A stretch of DNA of 44,687 nt from Muribaculaceae bacterium (GCA_017443765.1 JAFSYB010000115.1:1-44687), one strand, 5' to 3'. Shown: positions 26,806-35,365, counted from the first letter of the stretch. The notes: generated by a model from the sequence alone, not told the origin. Program-made: numbers and translations.

Positions 26806-28269
26806 ATGAAGAAATTGTTTACTCTGCTCCTACTTGTGGGTGCCATCACCGCACAAGCCAAGGTTTACACGCTGGCCGACCTGGCCCGGATTGTGGGCAC
26901 GCTTGAGAACACTTACGAAAAAAACGATGCCACCATCACCGAGACAGTCGGTGTGACCGTTGACGGCAACGTCTACACGATCACCATCCCCACCGGGCTG
27001 GCCGAGGGTGTGACAGGCATTGGCTACGACGACAACAACATCATCCTCTCCAAGAACTATTTGACTTTGGTCGAGGGCAACGACTTGATTGTCAGCGAGG
27101 GCGAGACGCTACTCTTTGCCGGTGCCGCCCAGCTTGAGATGTCGGGCACTCTGGTGGCCTACGATGCCACCTTTGGCGCTGCCGAGGGCTCGGAGAATAC
27201 GGCCAAGGGCTTTCGCATCTATGGCGACCACACGATGGCCACCTTTGGGAACTGCACCTTCAACTATGTGGGCGTTAACTTCGGCTCCAGCGAGGGTGCC
27301 CTGCTCGTGGTGGGCTGCGACTTCAACCAGCACAATGCCAAGGGAGGCAACTCGGCCATCAACTTCACCAGCAGCTGCACGGGCAACATCGTCAAGGATT
27401 GCACGTTCACCAACTGCCAGCTCTCGGGAGTGGCCAGCGGAGGCAATACCGGCGTGGGCATCACCATCGAGGATTGCGACTTTGAGCGCGACTTTGCTGT
27501 CAACCGCTTGTACCCGCACATCAACATGTCGCTCAGCGGCAACCGTGATGTCACCATCGATGGCAACCGCGTCATCGGCGCCAAGGTCAACTCACGCGCC
27601 GGCGGCATTGCCGTGAGCAACCTACTCGGCGGCACATACACCGGCACGGTGTATGTGCGCAACAACTATGTCGAGGGCAATTCCTACGGCATCACGCTCA
27701 CTGGCGGAGGAAGCATTGTGATAGAGAACAACCAGGTTGTCGACAACAAGTACATCGCAAGTGCCATGTCTGGCGGCAGCGGCATCAACATCACCTGCAA
27801 TACGTCGAGCAGCGTGGGCAAGGCTTACATTCGCGGCAACCTCATCGAGGGCAACCTGTGGGGCGTTACCGTGATTGGCAGCGTCGACATCAATGCTGGC
27901 AAGGTCGACAACCCCGCCGCCGAGGACTACAACCCCGGCGAAAACGTGTTTATCGACAATGGCAATGGCGGAGTGCTTTATGACTGGTACAACAACACCA
28001 CCGCAACCAGCTATGCCCAGGGCAATATCTGGAACGTGACCGAGCAGACCCAGGACGACATCGAGCAAGTAATCTTCCACCAGGTCGATGATGCCACGCT
28101 GGGTGAGGTGATTTTCATGCCGCCACACGAAATCAACACTGCCATCACCGACATCGAGGCAGCCCCCGCTGTGGCCGATGGCGTGTACTACAACATCTTG
28201 GGCCAGCCCGTGACTCACCCCACCACCGGCCTGTATATCCACAACGGCCAGAAAGTGCTTGTGAAATAA
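26806..28269 (+). CDS. Secreted right-handed beta-helix protein with C-terminal secretion-type motif
   Basis: 487 residues from the ATG at 26806. Signal peptide MKKLFTLLLLVGAITAQA. From about 110 to 400 are repeated N/G/D-rich rungs (FNYVGVNFGSSEGALLVVGC, NIVKDCTFTNCQLSG, VYVRNNYVEGNSYGITLTGG, IVIENNQVVDNKY), the pattern of pectate-lyase-like parallel beta-helices used for polysaccharide binding or cleavage. No catalytic residues can be assigned. The C-terminus (YYNILGQPVTHPTTGLYIHN, then GQKVLVK) matches a short domain seen on many secreted Prevotella/Muribaculaceae proteins and thought to relate to type IX-like secretion. The promoter lies downstream of earlier possible starts, supporting this ATG. 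Confidence 0.82.
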   Translation: MKKLFTLLLLVGAITAQAKVYTLADLARIVGTLENTYEKNDATITETVGVTVDGNVYTITIPTGLAEGVTGIGYDDNNIILSKNYLTLVEGNDLIVSEGETLLFAGAAQLEMSGTLVAYDATFGAAEGSENTAKGFRIYGDHTMATFGNCTFNYVGVNFGSSEGALLVVGCDFNQHNAKGGNSAINFTSSCTGNIVKDCTFTNCQLSGVASGGNTGVGITIEDCDFERDFAVNRLYPHINMSLSGNRDVTIDGNRVIGAKVNSRAGGIAVSNLLGGTYTGTVYVRNNYVEGNSYGITLTGGGSIVIENNQVVDNKYIASAMSGGSGINITCNTSSSVGKAYIRGNLIEGNLWGVTVIGSVDINAGKVDNPAAEDYNPGENVFIDNGNGGVLYDWYNNTTATSYAQGNIWNVTEQTQDDIEQVIFHQVDDATLGEVIFMPPHEINTAITDIEAAPAVADGVYYNILGQPVTHPTTGLYIHNGQKVLVK

Positions 28270-28328
28270 GCATCGCCTCCGGCCCACAACCGCCATTTCG
28301 GCCTGACCGGGAGGCGGACGTTTGCACG

Positions 28329-28365
28329 CCCCATGCCACAGCCTGCCAATCGCTGTGGCATGGGG
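28329..28365. terminator. Convergent hairpin between the beta-helix gene and the R-M island
   Basis: CCCCATGCCACAGC (28329-28342) pairs perfectly with 28352-28365 around 9 bases. A second stem, CGCCTCC/GGGAGGCG, lies just upstream (about 28275-28317). There is no T tract. It lies between convergent genes, so a bidirectional terminator is likely. The rest of 28270-28431 shows nothing else. Confidence 0.6.
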
Positions 28366-28431
28366 ATGTTTGCACTCAACACTCGTTGGGGCATCTGCGT
28401 GAGCGGCCGGGCAACAAACACCCCACCACAC

Positions 28432-29316
28432 TCAAAACGGCAGTTCGGCCGCTGCGTCACCCTCGCCGGCAAACAGCCCCGGCGACTGAGCCTCGGCCAG
28501 GCCGATGTCCTTGATGCGAGAGCGGAGGCTGCCGAAAACGGCAAGGTTGTCAATCTCCTGCCGTCGCCGCCGGCTCATCTCCACAAACTCCCGCTCGCGC
28601 TCGATGCCCAAAAATCGGCGTCCCACCAGATTGGCCGCTACCCCCGTAGTACTGCTACCAGCAAAGGGGTCAAGCACCCACGCATTGCTGTCCGTTGACG
28701 CAAGAATGATGCGCGTGAGCAACGCCAACGGTTTTTGCGTGGGATGTTTGCCGCACGATTTCTCCCACGGCGCAATGGCCGGCAACCGCCACACATCGGT
28801 CATCTGCTTGCCACCGTTGATGTGCTTCATCAGCTCGTAGTTAAAGCGATGGGGACGCTTGGGGTGCTTCCGGGCCCAGATAACAAACTCGGTTGAATAG
28901 GTAAAATAGCGACATGAGATGTTGGGCGGCGGGTTGGTTTTTACCCATGTCACCACATTGAGAATTTTGAATCCCAACGCTGTGAGTGCATTAGCCACCG
29001 AGAAAATGTTGTGATAGGTGCCGCTCACCCAGATCGTGCCGTCGTCTTTGAGCTTCTCGCGGCAAAGGGCTATCCACTGCCTGTTGAACGCATCAATCTG
29101 CTCGGGCGAGCGACCCTTGTCCCAATCACCTTTGTTCACGCTCACGATTTTTCCGGCCTGACAACTGATGCCGCCGTTGGACAGGAAATAAGGCGGGTCG
29201 GCAAACACCATGTCGAACCGGAAGCTGAACTGCGGCAGCAGCTCAAACATATCGCCGTGAAGCAACGTGAAGTCGCGCGACGATGAGCGGTAATAGGGAA
29301 CTATCGGAGCTGGCAT
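28432..29316 (-). CDS. DpnA-like adenine-N6 DNA methyltransferase (GATC system)
   Basis: 294 residues from the ATG at 29316 (MPAPIVPYYRSSSRDFTLLH). The catalytic motif IV comes first (MVFADPPYFLSNGG, near 37-48) and the SAM-binding motif later (VLDPFAGSSTTGVAA, near 217), the beta-class order, with GKHPTQKPLALL in between. This matches M2 enzymes of DpnII/LlaDCHI-type systems, which methylate GATC and also act on single-stranded DNA. The endonuclease gene lies immediately upstream on the same strand. A promoter box within the longer reading from 29385 favours the start used here. It may protect the host when the Dam-like partner is off. Confidence 0.9.
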   Translation of the reverse strand: MPAPIVPYYRSSSRDFTLLHGDMFELLPQFSFRFDMVFADPPYFLSNGGISCQAGKIVSVNKGDWDKGRSPEQIDAFNRQWIALCREKLKDDGTIWVSGTYHNIFSVANALTALGFKILNVVTWVKTNPPPNISCRYFTYSTEFVIWARKHPKRPHRFNYELMKHINGGKQMTDVWRLPAIAPWEKSCGKHPTQKPLALLTRIILASTDSNAWVLDPFAGSSTTGVAANLVGRRFLGIEREREFVEMSRRRRQEIDNLAVFGSLRSRIKDIGLAEAQSPGLFAGEGDAAAELPF

Positions 29317-29343
29317 GGCACTGGCATGGTAGAAAAACAGTCG

Positions 29344-29351
29344 CAAAAGTA
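29344..29351 (-). promoter_or_regulatory. -7 box for the DpnA-like methyltransferase
   Basis: Minus-strand TACTTTTG fits TAnnTTTG 28 bases before the ATG at 29316, in the gap after the endonuclease gene. The -33 box is not clean. It suggests the second methyltransferase can be expressed independently of the genes upstream. Confidence 0.5.
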
Positions 29352-29424
29352 ATGCGATAATCCGACAAACAGCCCGAAAGATCAATCTTTAAGTTCCGCG
29401 ATCATGTGTTAACTATTAGTTGAT

Positions 29425-30267
29425 TCACTGCATCTGCTTCACCTCGGCAATGAACTCACCAATACTTGTGAGATTATACACGCGTGGAAGGATGTTGAAT
29501 GCCTCGTGCAACTTGTTGCGGGCCGACTGCCAGCCAATGCCATCGGTCACCCAAACAAACTCAAATCCCGGCACGGCATTGATTTTCGGCCCGATATCGG
29601 AATAAGACCGCGCCACCTCGTTGAGCTTGGTGCCTCCTGCACTGTAAAAATTTACCTCTATCAAAAATATGGTGGAATTAGTTTCAATGACAAAATCGAA
29701 TCTTTTCTCATCTTTACCAAGTGCATTTGTAATCTGTAGCCATTCGCGTGAGTAGACTTCAGCACGAAACTCTACATGGCTTAATCCAAATAAATATGCA
29801 ACTCGGTTTTCCATGGCATCACCGCTTCGCTGTTTGCGCGAATGACTATCCAATCCCGTTTCGATGCCAAACACATAATCAACCAAGTCCTTGACTTGCT
29901 GCTTTTGAAACACCGTAGCCAATCCTGTTCCATGCAAAAAGTCCAGCACACCATCCACCGAATCAAAAAAGCGATCCAGCACCATGGTGCGTCCCAGTTG
30001 GTCAAGCACCTTCTTCCTGCCCTCACTGCGCACAGCAATGAGGATGTCCATCACAGCAAAAGCCGACTTGTCGCGGTTCCAAATGGTTTCCACCGCCCGG
30101 CGCAAGTCGGTGGCACCAATCAGGCTGTTGAGCATGCACAAACTCAGGCGTATATCATTGACGTGGGCATTTATCTTCTCAAAATCGCAAAAGAAATCCA
30201 ACGTTTGGTTAGTTTCTTGCAGCTGCGACATGAACATCGCAAATTGTTCATCGGTGTGGGCATTCAT
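29425..30267 (-). CDS. DpnII/MboI-family type II restriction endonuclease (GATC)
   Basis: 280 residues. The C-terminal half carries the family's nuclease core: RFDFVIETNSTIFLIEVNFY (Asp ... Glu-x-Asn in the PD-(D/E)XK position), then SAGGTKLNEVARSY, GFEFVWVTDGIGW and LPRVYNLTSIGEFI. The GDAMENRVAYLFG and DYVFGIETGLDSHSRK blocks also fit. Relatives cut GATC sites that are unmethylated. The gene starts 11 bases after the Dam-like methyltransferase and precedes the DpnA-like one, the M1-R-M2 set of DpnII systems. Base use is AT-richer than in flanking genes. It appears intact, although the Dam-like gene is frameshifted. Confidence 0.93.
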   Translation of the reverse strand: MNAHTDEQFAMFMSQLQETNQTLDFFCDFEKINAHVNDIRLSLCMLNSLIGATDLRRAVETIWNRDKSAFAVMDILIAVRSEGRKKVLDQLGRTMVLDRFFDSVDGVLDFLHGTGLATVFQKQQVKDLVDYVFGIETGLDSHSRKQRSGDAMENRVAYLFGLSHVEFRAEVYSREWLQITNALGKDEKRFDFVIETNSTIFLIEVNFYSAGGTKLNEVARSYSDIGPKINAVPGFEFVWVTDGIGWQSARNKLHEAFNILPRVYNLTSIGEFIAEVKQMQ

Positions 30268-30278
30268 CTTTTTCGGAA

Positions 30279-31192
30279 TTAATAATTGGTAATCAGCAAC
30301 TCGGTGATTTTGCCTCGCTTGCTGGCGACGGCATTCACCGAGCGCGAGGCCGTCACCCGCTGGATGCGGTAGCCCTGATATAGGTTTTCAAAAAATGTGT
30401 CGCTTGGATTTTTCGCCGAGCAATCGGCATTACTCAGCATCAGTTGGCAATTGCCACGGACATCCAGCGAGCGGAAGAACTGCGCCAAACGACGCTGCGA
30501 ATCATCGTTAAATGCCTCTTTGACATAAGCGTTAAAACTCGATGTGCTGCTCAAGGGGCGATAGGGCGGGTCGAAATAAATGAAGTTCAGTGCATCAGGG
30601 TCAACCATTTCGCCTACGCGCTCAAAGTCTCCGGTAAGCACGGTCAGCTCACAGCGATTCAGTGCCTCGCTGTCGGCCATAATTAGAAATTCGTTGCATA
30701 TCTGAGGATTGACATATCGGCCAAACGGCACATTGAACTGTCCTTTGGCATTCTCACGATAAAGGCCATTAAAACATGTACGGTTCAAAAACAAAAGCAA
30801 AGCCGTGTTCTCGACCCGGCTCTGCTTTTTACTGTTGAACTGCGCTCTTCTCGCCAAATAATAATCCTTGCGCGAAGCCTCGAATTTTAACGCAATATAT
30901 TCATTCTCAATATGTTTTAGCTCTTTTATTAGTTCACACGGAGATTGCCGAACCACCAAATAAGCATCAGTGAGATTGCTATTGACATCATTAACCACAA
31001 TGTGTTTTATGTTCTGAAATTCAGAAATCAAAAAGAACAACATAGCCCCCCCCCGATAAAGGGTTCTATATAGCAAAATGGGCTATCATGCAATTGTTGG
31101 GGCAAAGCTCGCCCCAGTTGTGGAAGTAGCTGGCCTTTACCTCCCACCCATTTCACAAACGGACGTGGTTTCGTTGTCATATCAATCGCCAT
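30279..31192 (-). pseudogene. Dam-like GATC adenine methyltransferase split by a poly-G tract (phase-off or sequencing error)
   Basis: From the ATG at 31192 the frame reads MAIDMTTKPRPFVKWVGGKG (motif X), then YIEPFIGGG at the SAM-binding motif I, and then hits a stop because a run of nine G (31046-31054) leaves the frame one base short. The next frame continues perfectly from GGAMLFFLISEF through NRTCFNGLYREN and the catalytic LNFIYFDPPYRPLSST to the stop at 30279. Ten Gs would give one protein of about 304 residues with the complete alpha-class Dam order (X, I, IV). The shorter reading beginning near 31076 lacks motif X and half of motif I and should be inactive. It lies directly upstream of an intact GATC endonuclease. 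Confidence 0.9.
31046..31054 (-). repeat. Poly-G(9) homopolymer inside methyltransferase motif I
   Basis: Nine C on the plus strand, nine G in the coding sense, encoding the Gly-Gly-Gly of motif I. Slippage by one base toggles between the frameshifted and the full-length reading. Confidence 0.9.
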
Positions 31193-31320
31193 ATTGCACA
31201 GTTGTCAATTTTTTTTGCGAAATTAGGCATTTTGAACGACTATCATCGTGAATGATCAATGTTTAAATTTGTTGATCATTTTTTATGAAATCAAAACTGA
31301 TCTAAATCGATCTAATTAAT

Positions 31321-31351
31321 TTTGAGGTTCCAATCAGTTCTCCTACCTTTG
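31321..31351 (+). promoter_or_regulatory. Promoter for the 79-residue orphan
   Basis: TTTG (31321-31324), a 19-base gap and TACCTTTG (31344-31351) form a complete -33/-7 pair 13 bases before the ATG. It also lies back to back with the methyltransferase gene start at 31192; the 130 bases between are AT-rich, with no clear box for the minus strand. Confidence 0.8.
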
Positions 31352-31364
31352 CGACAAAAAAGCT

Positions 31365-31604
31365 ATGAGTGAAATAGATTGGATTGGAACGGAGCAATTG
31401 ATAGCCAACTTAAAAAATGACCCGGACAATGAACAGCAGTATTGTCACTACATTTGCAGTTGCTTAAGCTCTACCTATTGGTTTGAATACTGTTCAGAGA
31501 TTGGTTTGTTTGGTGTTTCAACTGATTGGTATCATTACGATTGGTTGACCGAAACGGAGATGCTTGAAGCATTCAACGGACACTGGTGGCATAGATCGGC
31601 GTGA
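31365..31604 (+). CDS. Small aromatic-rich protein of unknown function in the defence island
   Basis: 79 residues, acidic and rich in Trp, Tyr and Cys (YCHYICSCLSSTYWFEYCSE; WYHYDWLTETEMLEAFNGHW). No signal peptide, membrane helix or helix-turn-helix is visible, so it does not look like a restriction controller protein. It has a near-perfect promoter directly before it and a hairpin terminator after it, so it is a separate transcript between the R-M genes and the AIPR gene. Four Cys and two His could bind metal, but spacing does not match a known finger. No family is recognised. Confidence 0.6.
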   Translation: MSEIDWIGTEQLIANLKNDPDNEQQYCHYICSCLSSTYWFEYCSEIGLFGVSTDWYHYDWLTETEMLEAFNGHWWHRSA

Positions 31605-31623
31605 ACCATCCAACATTCCAAAT

Positions 31624-31680
31624 CGAAAAATGTCAGATGCCCGCAAACATAAAATTATTGCAGATGTCTGGCATTTTTCG
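31624..31680. terminator. Hairpin terminator after the 79-residue gene
   Basis: CGAAAAATGTCAGA (31624-31637) pairs with TCTGGCATTTTTCG (31667-31680) with one G-T pair. A and T runs in the stem base suit termination in both directions. It isolates the small gene from the AIPR gene. Confidence 0.7.
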
Positions 31681-31698
31681 CACAAAAATATGAAATTA

Positions 31699-31730
31699 TT
31701 TGGATAAAGCAGAAATAAGAATTAACTTTG
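31699..31730 (+). promoter_or_regulatory. Promoter of the AIPR gene (decides its start codon)
   Basis: TTTG (31699-31702), a 20-base gap and TAACTTTG (31723-31730) form a complete -33/-7 pair 26 bases before the ATG at 31757. It overlaps an earlier in-frame TTG at 31700, which is therefore not a start. Confidence 0.8.
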
Positions 31731-31756
31731 CAGATCATTTTTTAATAATTCAGATT

Positions 31757-33631
31757 ATGGCGATTCAAGATTTTGCGAATGATTTGCAAGAAAACGTTGC
31801 GCTAAAACGAAAGGAGTACGACTCTCCCGATTTAGCTTTTACAGCGCACATCGTTGAGCAAATTGCCACCCAAACCAATGTGAATGAGTTCAAGATAGAA
31901 CATCATTTGAAAAAGGGGGCAAACGATGCTGTTCAAGGTGAGATTTATGGATATGGCATTAGTGAGAACAACGAAGTTCTAACATTGTACTACACCATAT
32001 ACGATGCTAATACCGAGAATGGACTCACTAAAATTAACCGAGTTGAATTTGACAAAGCTGTGAACCGTATGCAAGGTTTCTACGAAGTATGTCGGAGAGC
32101 ATGGTGCCAAGACTTGGCAGATGAAGACCCCAACAACCCAGCTCTTGAAACAGCTACGTTCATTTACAAGAACAACCAAGACTTTGCCCGAGTCAACTTG
32201 TGCATTCTCACTAATCATATCATGGAAGATGGATATGAAATCCGGAGGATACGACTTGGACAAATTCCTGTTGAATCATCTGTTTGGGATATTCGCAAAA
32301 TCTATGGCAATCTCAAAAAGACATCCGACCATATAGAAATTAATTTGGATTTTGAGGGTGAACTGAGAGGATACAAATTACCATGCATTGAGATGCAATC
32401 TGAAAAATATCGTTGCGTCTCAACGCTTTTTCCAGCCAAGTTGCTCTATCGTCTTTACGAACAGTACAATACCGACCTGTTGATGAATAATGTAAGGTTA
32501 TTTCTTCAATTTAAGGGTGGGTCCAAGAAACCAAATCCAAGCATGAGAGAAACGTTGACAAACGATCCTCAGATGTTTTTGGCATTTAACAATGGCATTA
32601 CCGCAATTGCCAAGGATATTGTAATTGATAAATCAAACACGAAGCTTAGTCTTTCGGCTGATGACCCTTTTGCGGCAAAAGGGGACAATGCTTTAAAAAG
32701 CAATAATGACTTTGTAAGTACTGGCATGATCAAATCAATTTCTGACTTTCAAATCGTTAATGGAGGTCAGACAACAGCGGTCATTTTCAAATCTAAGAAG
32801 ATGAACCCCAATGTCAATTTGCTTGGTGTGTTTGTCAGCGTGAAGTTGATCATCATGAACGAAGACTTGCAAGACCTCACCCAAAGAATATGCTACTCTT
32901 CTAATAACAACAACACAGTAAAGCCAACCGACTACTCAAGCACCAACACCTTCAACCTTCGATTGCAAGAGATGTCTCGAAATATTGTTGCGCCCAACGC
33001 ACAACACCGCATTATACATTGGTATTACGAACGTGTGAGAGGCCAATACGCCGCAGAACTTGACAATCTGACAAAAAAACAAGACCAAGCCACCTTCAAA
33101 AACACATACCCTCTTGAAAAGAGATTTGACAAAGAGCTTTTGGCAAAAGTTTTCGTTGCTTGGAGTGAGAATCCGGAAGAAGCTGTAAAAGGAGCCTCCA
33201 CAACCTACACATACTTCATGAAAAGGATGACAACCGAGGGTGTTTTGCCTGATGATATCTTTTTTAAAAAGATTGTTGCCTTGCTTATTATGCACAACTA
33301 TTTGATGAAACGCCCAGATGCTAAGGCATTGGGTAATGCCAAGGCTCCAGTGGCAGCATATACAATGGCTTATCTGAAATGGTTCACACAGGGGCGTATC
33401 GACTTAATAAAGATATGGGATAATCAAGCTCTTTCTGAAAGCTTGATAGATTTCCTCGACAAACTCAGTAAAATTGTGTACGATGAGTTTTTGAGTTGTA
33501 TTAATGACAAAGGTGTCACAAGCATTCTGTCGTGGTCAAAAAACAAAAAAGCTTTTGAAGAATTGAAACATATAAAAACTGGGTTAAGCTATTTCTCCAT
33601 TGAGAAAGACATCATAGGGGAAAAATTCTGA
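31757..33631 (+). CDS. AIPR-family abortive phage infection protein
   Basis: 624 residues from MAIQDFANDLQENVALKRKE. Family landmarks are PQMFLAFNNGITAIAKD (near 271-287), ISDFQIVNGGQTTAVIF (near 326-342) and TQRICYSSNNNNTVKPTDY (near 375-393), the NNGIT / NGGQT / N-rich blocks of the AIPR domain. Members include proteins that abort phage infection in Lactococcus and are common in defence islands; the mechanism is poorly known. The gene is much AT-richer than the chromosome around it, has its own promoter, and lies beside a GATC restriction-modification system, which together suggest horizontal acquisition. No partner gene is obvious apart from the 79-residue orphan. Confidence 0.88.
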   Translation: MAIQDFANDLQENVALKRKEYDSPDLAFTAHIVEQIATQTNVNEFKIEHHLKKGANDAVQGEIYGYGISENNEVLTLYYTIYDANTENGLTKINRVEFDKAVNRMQGFYEVCRRAWCQDLADEDPNNPALETATFIYKNNQDFARVNLCILTNHIMEDGYEIRRIRLGQIPVESSVWDIRKIYGNLKKTSDHIEINLDFEGELRGYKLPCIEMQSEKYRCVSTLFPAKLLYRLYEQYNTDLLMNNVRLFLQFKGGSKKPNPSMRETLTNDPQMFLAFNNGITAIAKDIVIDKSNTKLSLSADDPFAAKGDNALKSNNDFVSTGMIKSISDFQIVNGGQTTAVIFKSKKMNPNVNLLGVFVSVKLIIMNEDLQDLTQRICYSSNNNNTVKPTDYSSTNTFNLRLQEMSRNIVAPNAQHRIIHWYYERVRGQYAAELDNLTKKQDQATFKNTYPLEKRFDKELLAKVFVAWSENPEEAVKGASTTYTYFMKRMTTEGVLPDDIFFKKIVALLIMHNYLMKRPDAKALGNAKAPVAAYTMAYLKWFTQGRIDLIKIWDNQALSESLIDFLDKLSKIVYDEFLSCINDKGVTSILSWSKNKKAFEELKHIKTGLSYFSIEKDIIGEKF

Positions 33632-33714
33632 TGCGTTTTTGCTTTTCTCATCGACCGTACTACCGCCGCAGCTGGGGCGTGTGATGAGGCGGCCTTGATG
33701 TGGGTGTGGGGGCG

Positions 33715-35310
33715 TTACTTGACCACCTTGGTGCCGCCGTGGATGTAGATGCCAGGCTTGCACGCCCAGTCGTCGACGGTGCGGGTTTCCTTGCTGATGT
33801 TGATAGCCAGCAGGCGCACGGGGCTGCCGTCGTGCCGCCACTTGGCGGCGTAGTCACGGGCGCGCAGCTGCTCCATCGCCTCCTGCACCGTGTGGCCGTA
33901 CTTGAGCTCCATCACGTAAATCTCCTGCGGCATGAGCAGCACCAGGTCGGCGCGGCCGGCCGCCGTGCGCTCCTCCACGCGCACATCGGTGCCGAACGAC
34001 GCCAGCACGGCGTAGAGAATCGCCTGGTAGTGGCGCTCGTTGTCGTTGGCCACATCGTAGGGGATGGCCGAGTAGAAGTCTTTCAGTTTCGCCATGAAGT
34101 CGGCCAGCGTGGCCGTGCCGCGCCGCAGCTGGAAGTACACCTTGCGCAGGTAGTCGTTGCTGCCCGGGCGCGCCTTGACATATTTCACCAGCGAGTCGCC
34201 CAGGCCGATGCGCACCTCCCGGTTGGGGATGCCCAGCGTGTACAGCTCGCTGTCGGGGTCGTAGTCCTTGATGGTCAGGTACCCGCTCTGGTACAGCACG
34301 GGAATCGGGTCGTCGACCTGCTCGGTGGGCTGGTCGAACCGCGAGGCCGGGGCCTCGATGTGCTCCAGCTCGTCGAGCTCGATGTCCTTGCCGCCTAACA
34401 ACTCCAAAAGCCACGTGGGCGTGCCGCTGGCAAACCAGTACTGGCCAAGTTCCGAGTCTTGGAGTACGTTCACCAGACTGAACGGGTTGTACACGTCCAC
34501 CAAGCGCCGGCCGAAGTGGTAGCCGTCGTAGTTCATCTTCAGGCGCTCCACCATCTCGTCGAAGGTGCAGCCGTGGTGCTCGGCCAGGCACTCGATGCCC
34601 GGGCGCATCTGGGTGACCATCTCCTCGGCGGTGATGCCGCACAGTGCCTCGTACTGCGGTAACATGCTGATGTTTCTGAGATTGTTGAGTTCGCTGAAGA
34701 TGCTCAGCTGCGAGAACTTGGTGATGCCCGTCAGGAACACGAACCTGAGCCGTGCGGCCTGGGCCTTGAGCGGGCTGTAGAACCCGCGCACGATATTACG
34801 TATTTCGGCCTGCAGAGCTGGGTTGCCCTGGCTGTCGAGCATGGGTGCGTCGTACTCATCGACCAGCACCACCACCGGTTTTCCCGTCTGTTTGTGGGCC
34901 GTCTCGATAAGTCGGTTCAGACGCGTCCCAGGGCTGGATCCGTTGGGAGGTGTGATGTCGTATTGGCACTCATAGAACGACAGCATGCCGTCGAGCATCG
35001 ACAGCAAATTGGCCGTAGTGGCGTATTTATCGCGGCTCATGTCGAGGCGCAGCACGGGATGTTCCGTCCAGTCCTTTTCGAGCCGCTCGATGGCAAGGCC
35101 ATGGAACAGCTCCTTGCGCCCTTGGAAATAGGCCTCAAGCGTGCTGATGAGCAGCGACTTGCCGAACCGCCGCGGACGGCTCAGAAAATAGCATTCGCCT
35201 TCGTTGGCAAGCCGGTAGACGAGCGCGGTCTTGTCGATGTAGACCATCTCACGCTCGCGAATGCGAGGGAAATCCTGTATTCCCACCGGGTAGAGTAATT
35301 GTGTATCCAT
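33715..35310 (-). CDS. AAA-ATPase-like protein with PD-(D/E)XK nuclease domain (DUF1703 type)
   Basis: 531 residues from the ATG at 35310. LYPVGIQDFPRIREREMVYI then YIDKTALVYRL and the Walker A-like SRPRRFGKSLLISTLEAYF (near 46-64) mark the AAA-ATPase-like domain; VVVLVDEYDAPM (near 146-157) is Walker B. The C-terminus carries GRADLVLLMPQEIYVMELKY, the Asp...Glu-x-Lys of the PDDEXK_9 domain. The family is hugely amplified in Bacteroidetes and has no settled function; nuclease activity is predicted only from the motif. A perfect promoter precedes it. GC-rich like the chromosome, so not obviously part of the AT-rich defence island beside it. Confidence 0.9.
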   Translation of the reverse strand: MDTQLLYPVGIQDFPRIREREMVYIDKTALVYRLANEGECYFLSRPRRFGKSLLISTLEAYFQGRKELFHGLAIERLEKDWTEHPVLRLDMSRDKYATTANLLSMLDGMLSFYECQYDITPPNGSSPGTRLNRLIETAHKQTGKPVVVLVDEYDAPMLDSQGNPALQAEIRNIVRGFYSPLKAQAARLRFVFLTGITKFSQLSIFSELNNLRNISMLPQYEALCGITAEEMVTQMRPGIECLAEHHGCTFDEMVERLKMNYDGYHFGRRLVDVYNPFSLVNVLQDSELGQYWFASGTPTWLLELLGGKDIELDELEHIEAPASRFDQPTEQVDDPIPVLYQSGYLTIKDYDPDSELYTLGIPNREVRIGLGDSLVKYVKARPGSNDYLRKVYFQLRRGTATLADFMAKLKDFYSAIPYDVANDNERHYQAILYAVLASFGTDVRVEERTAAGRADLVLLMPQEIYVMELKYGHTVQEAMEQLRARDYAAKWRHDGSPVRLLAINISKETRTVDDWACKPGIYIHGGTKVVK

Positions 35311-35333
35311 AACAAACAATTCATTTCAATTTG

Positions 35334-35365
35334 CAAAATTAGTGCAAGTCGAGTGAAATGCCAAA
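35334..35365 (-). promoter_or_regulatory. Promoter of the DUF1703-type gene
   Basis: Minus-strand TTTG (35365-35362), a 20-base gap and TAATTTTG (35341-35334), 24 bases before the ATG. Confidence 0.8.

Noticed and set aside
28432..29385. Longer DpnA-like methyltransferase from 29385
   Set aside because: The extra residues are not family-like, and a TAnnTTTG box lies inside them.
31046..31054. Programmed ribosomal frameshifting at the G run as the normal way to make the methyltransferase
   Set aside because: Possible but less likely: no slippery-site plus pseudoknot arrangement is evident, and slippage at DNA level or a read error explains it more simply.
31700..31757. TTG start for the AIPR gene at 31700
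   Set aside because: A complete -33/-7 promoter covers this segment; the ATG at 31757 gives a normal N-terminus.
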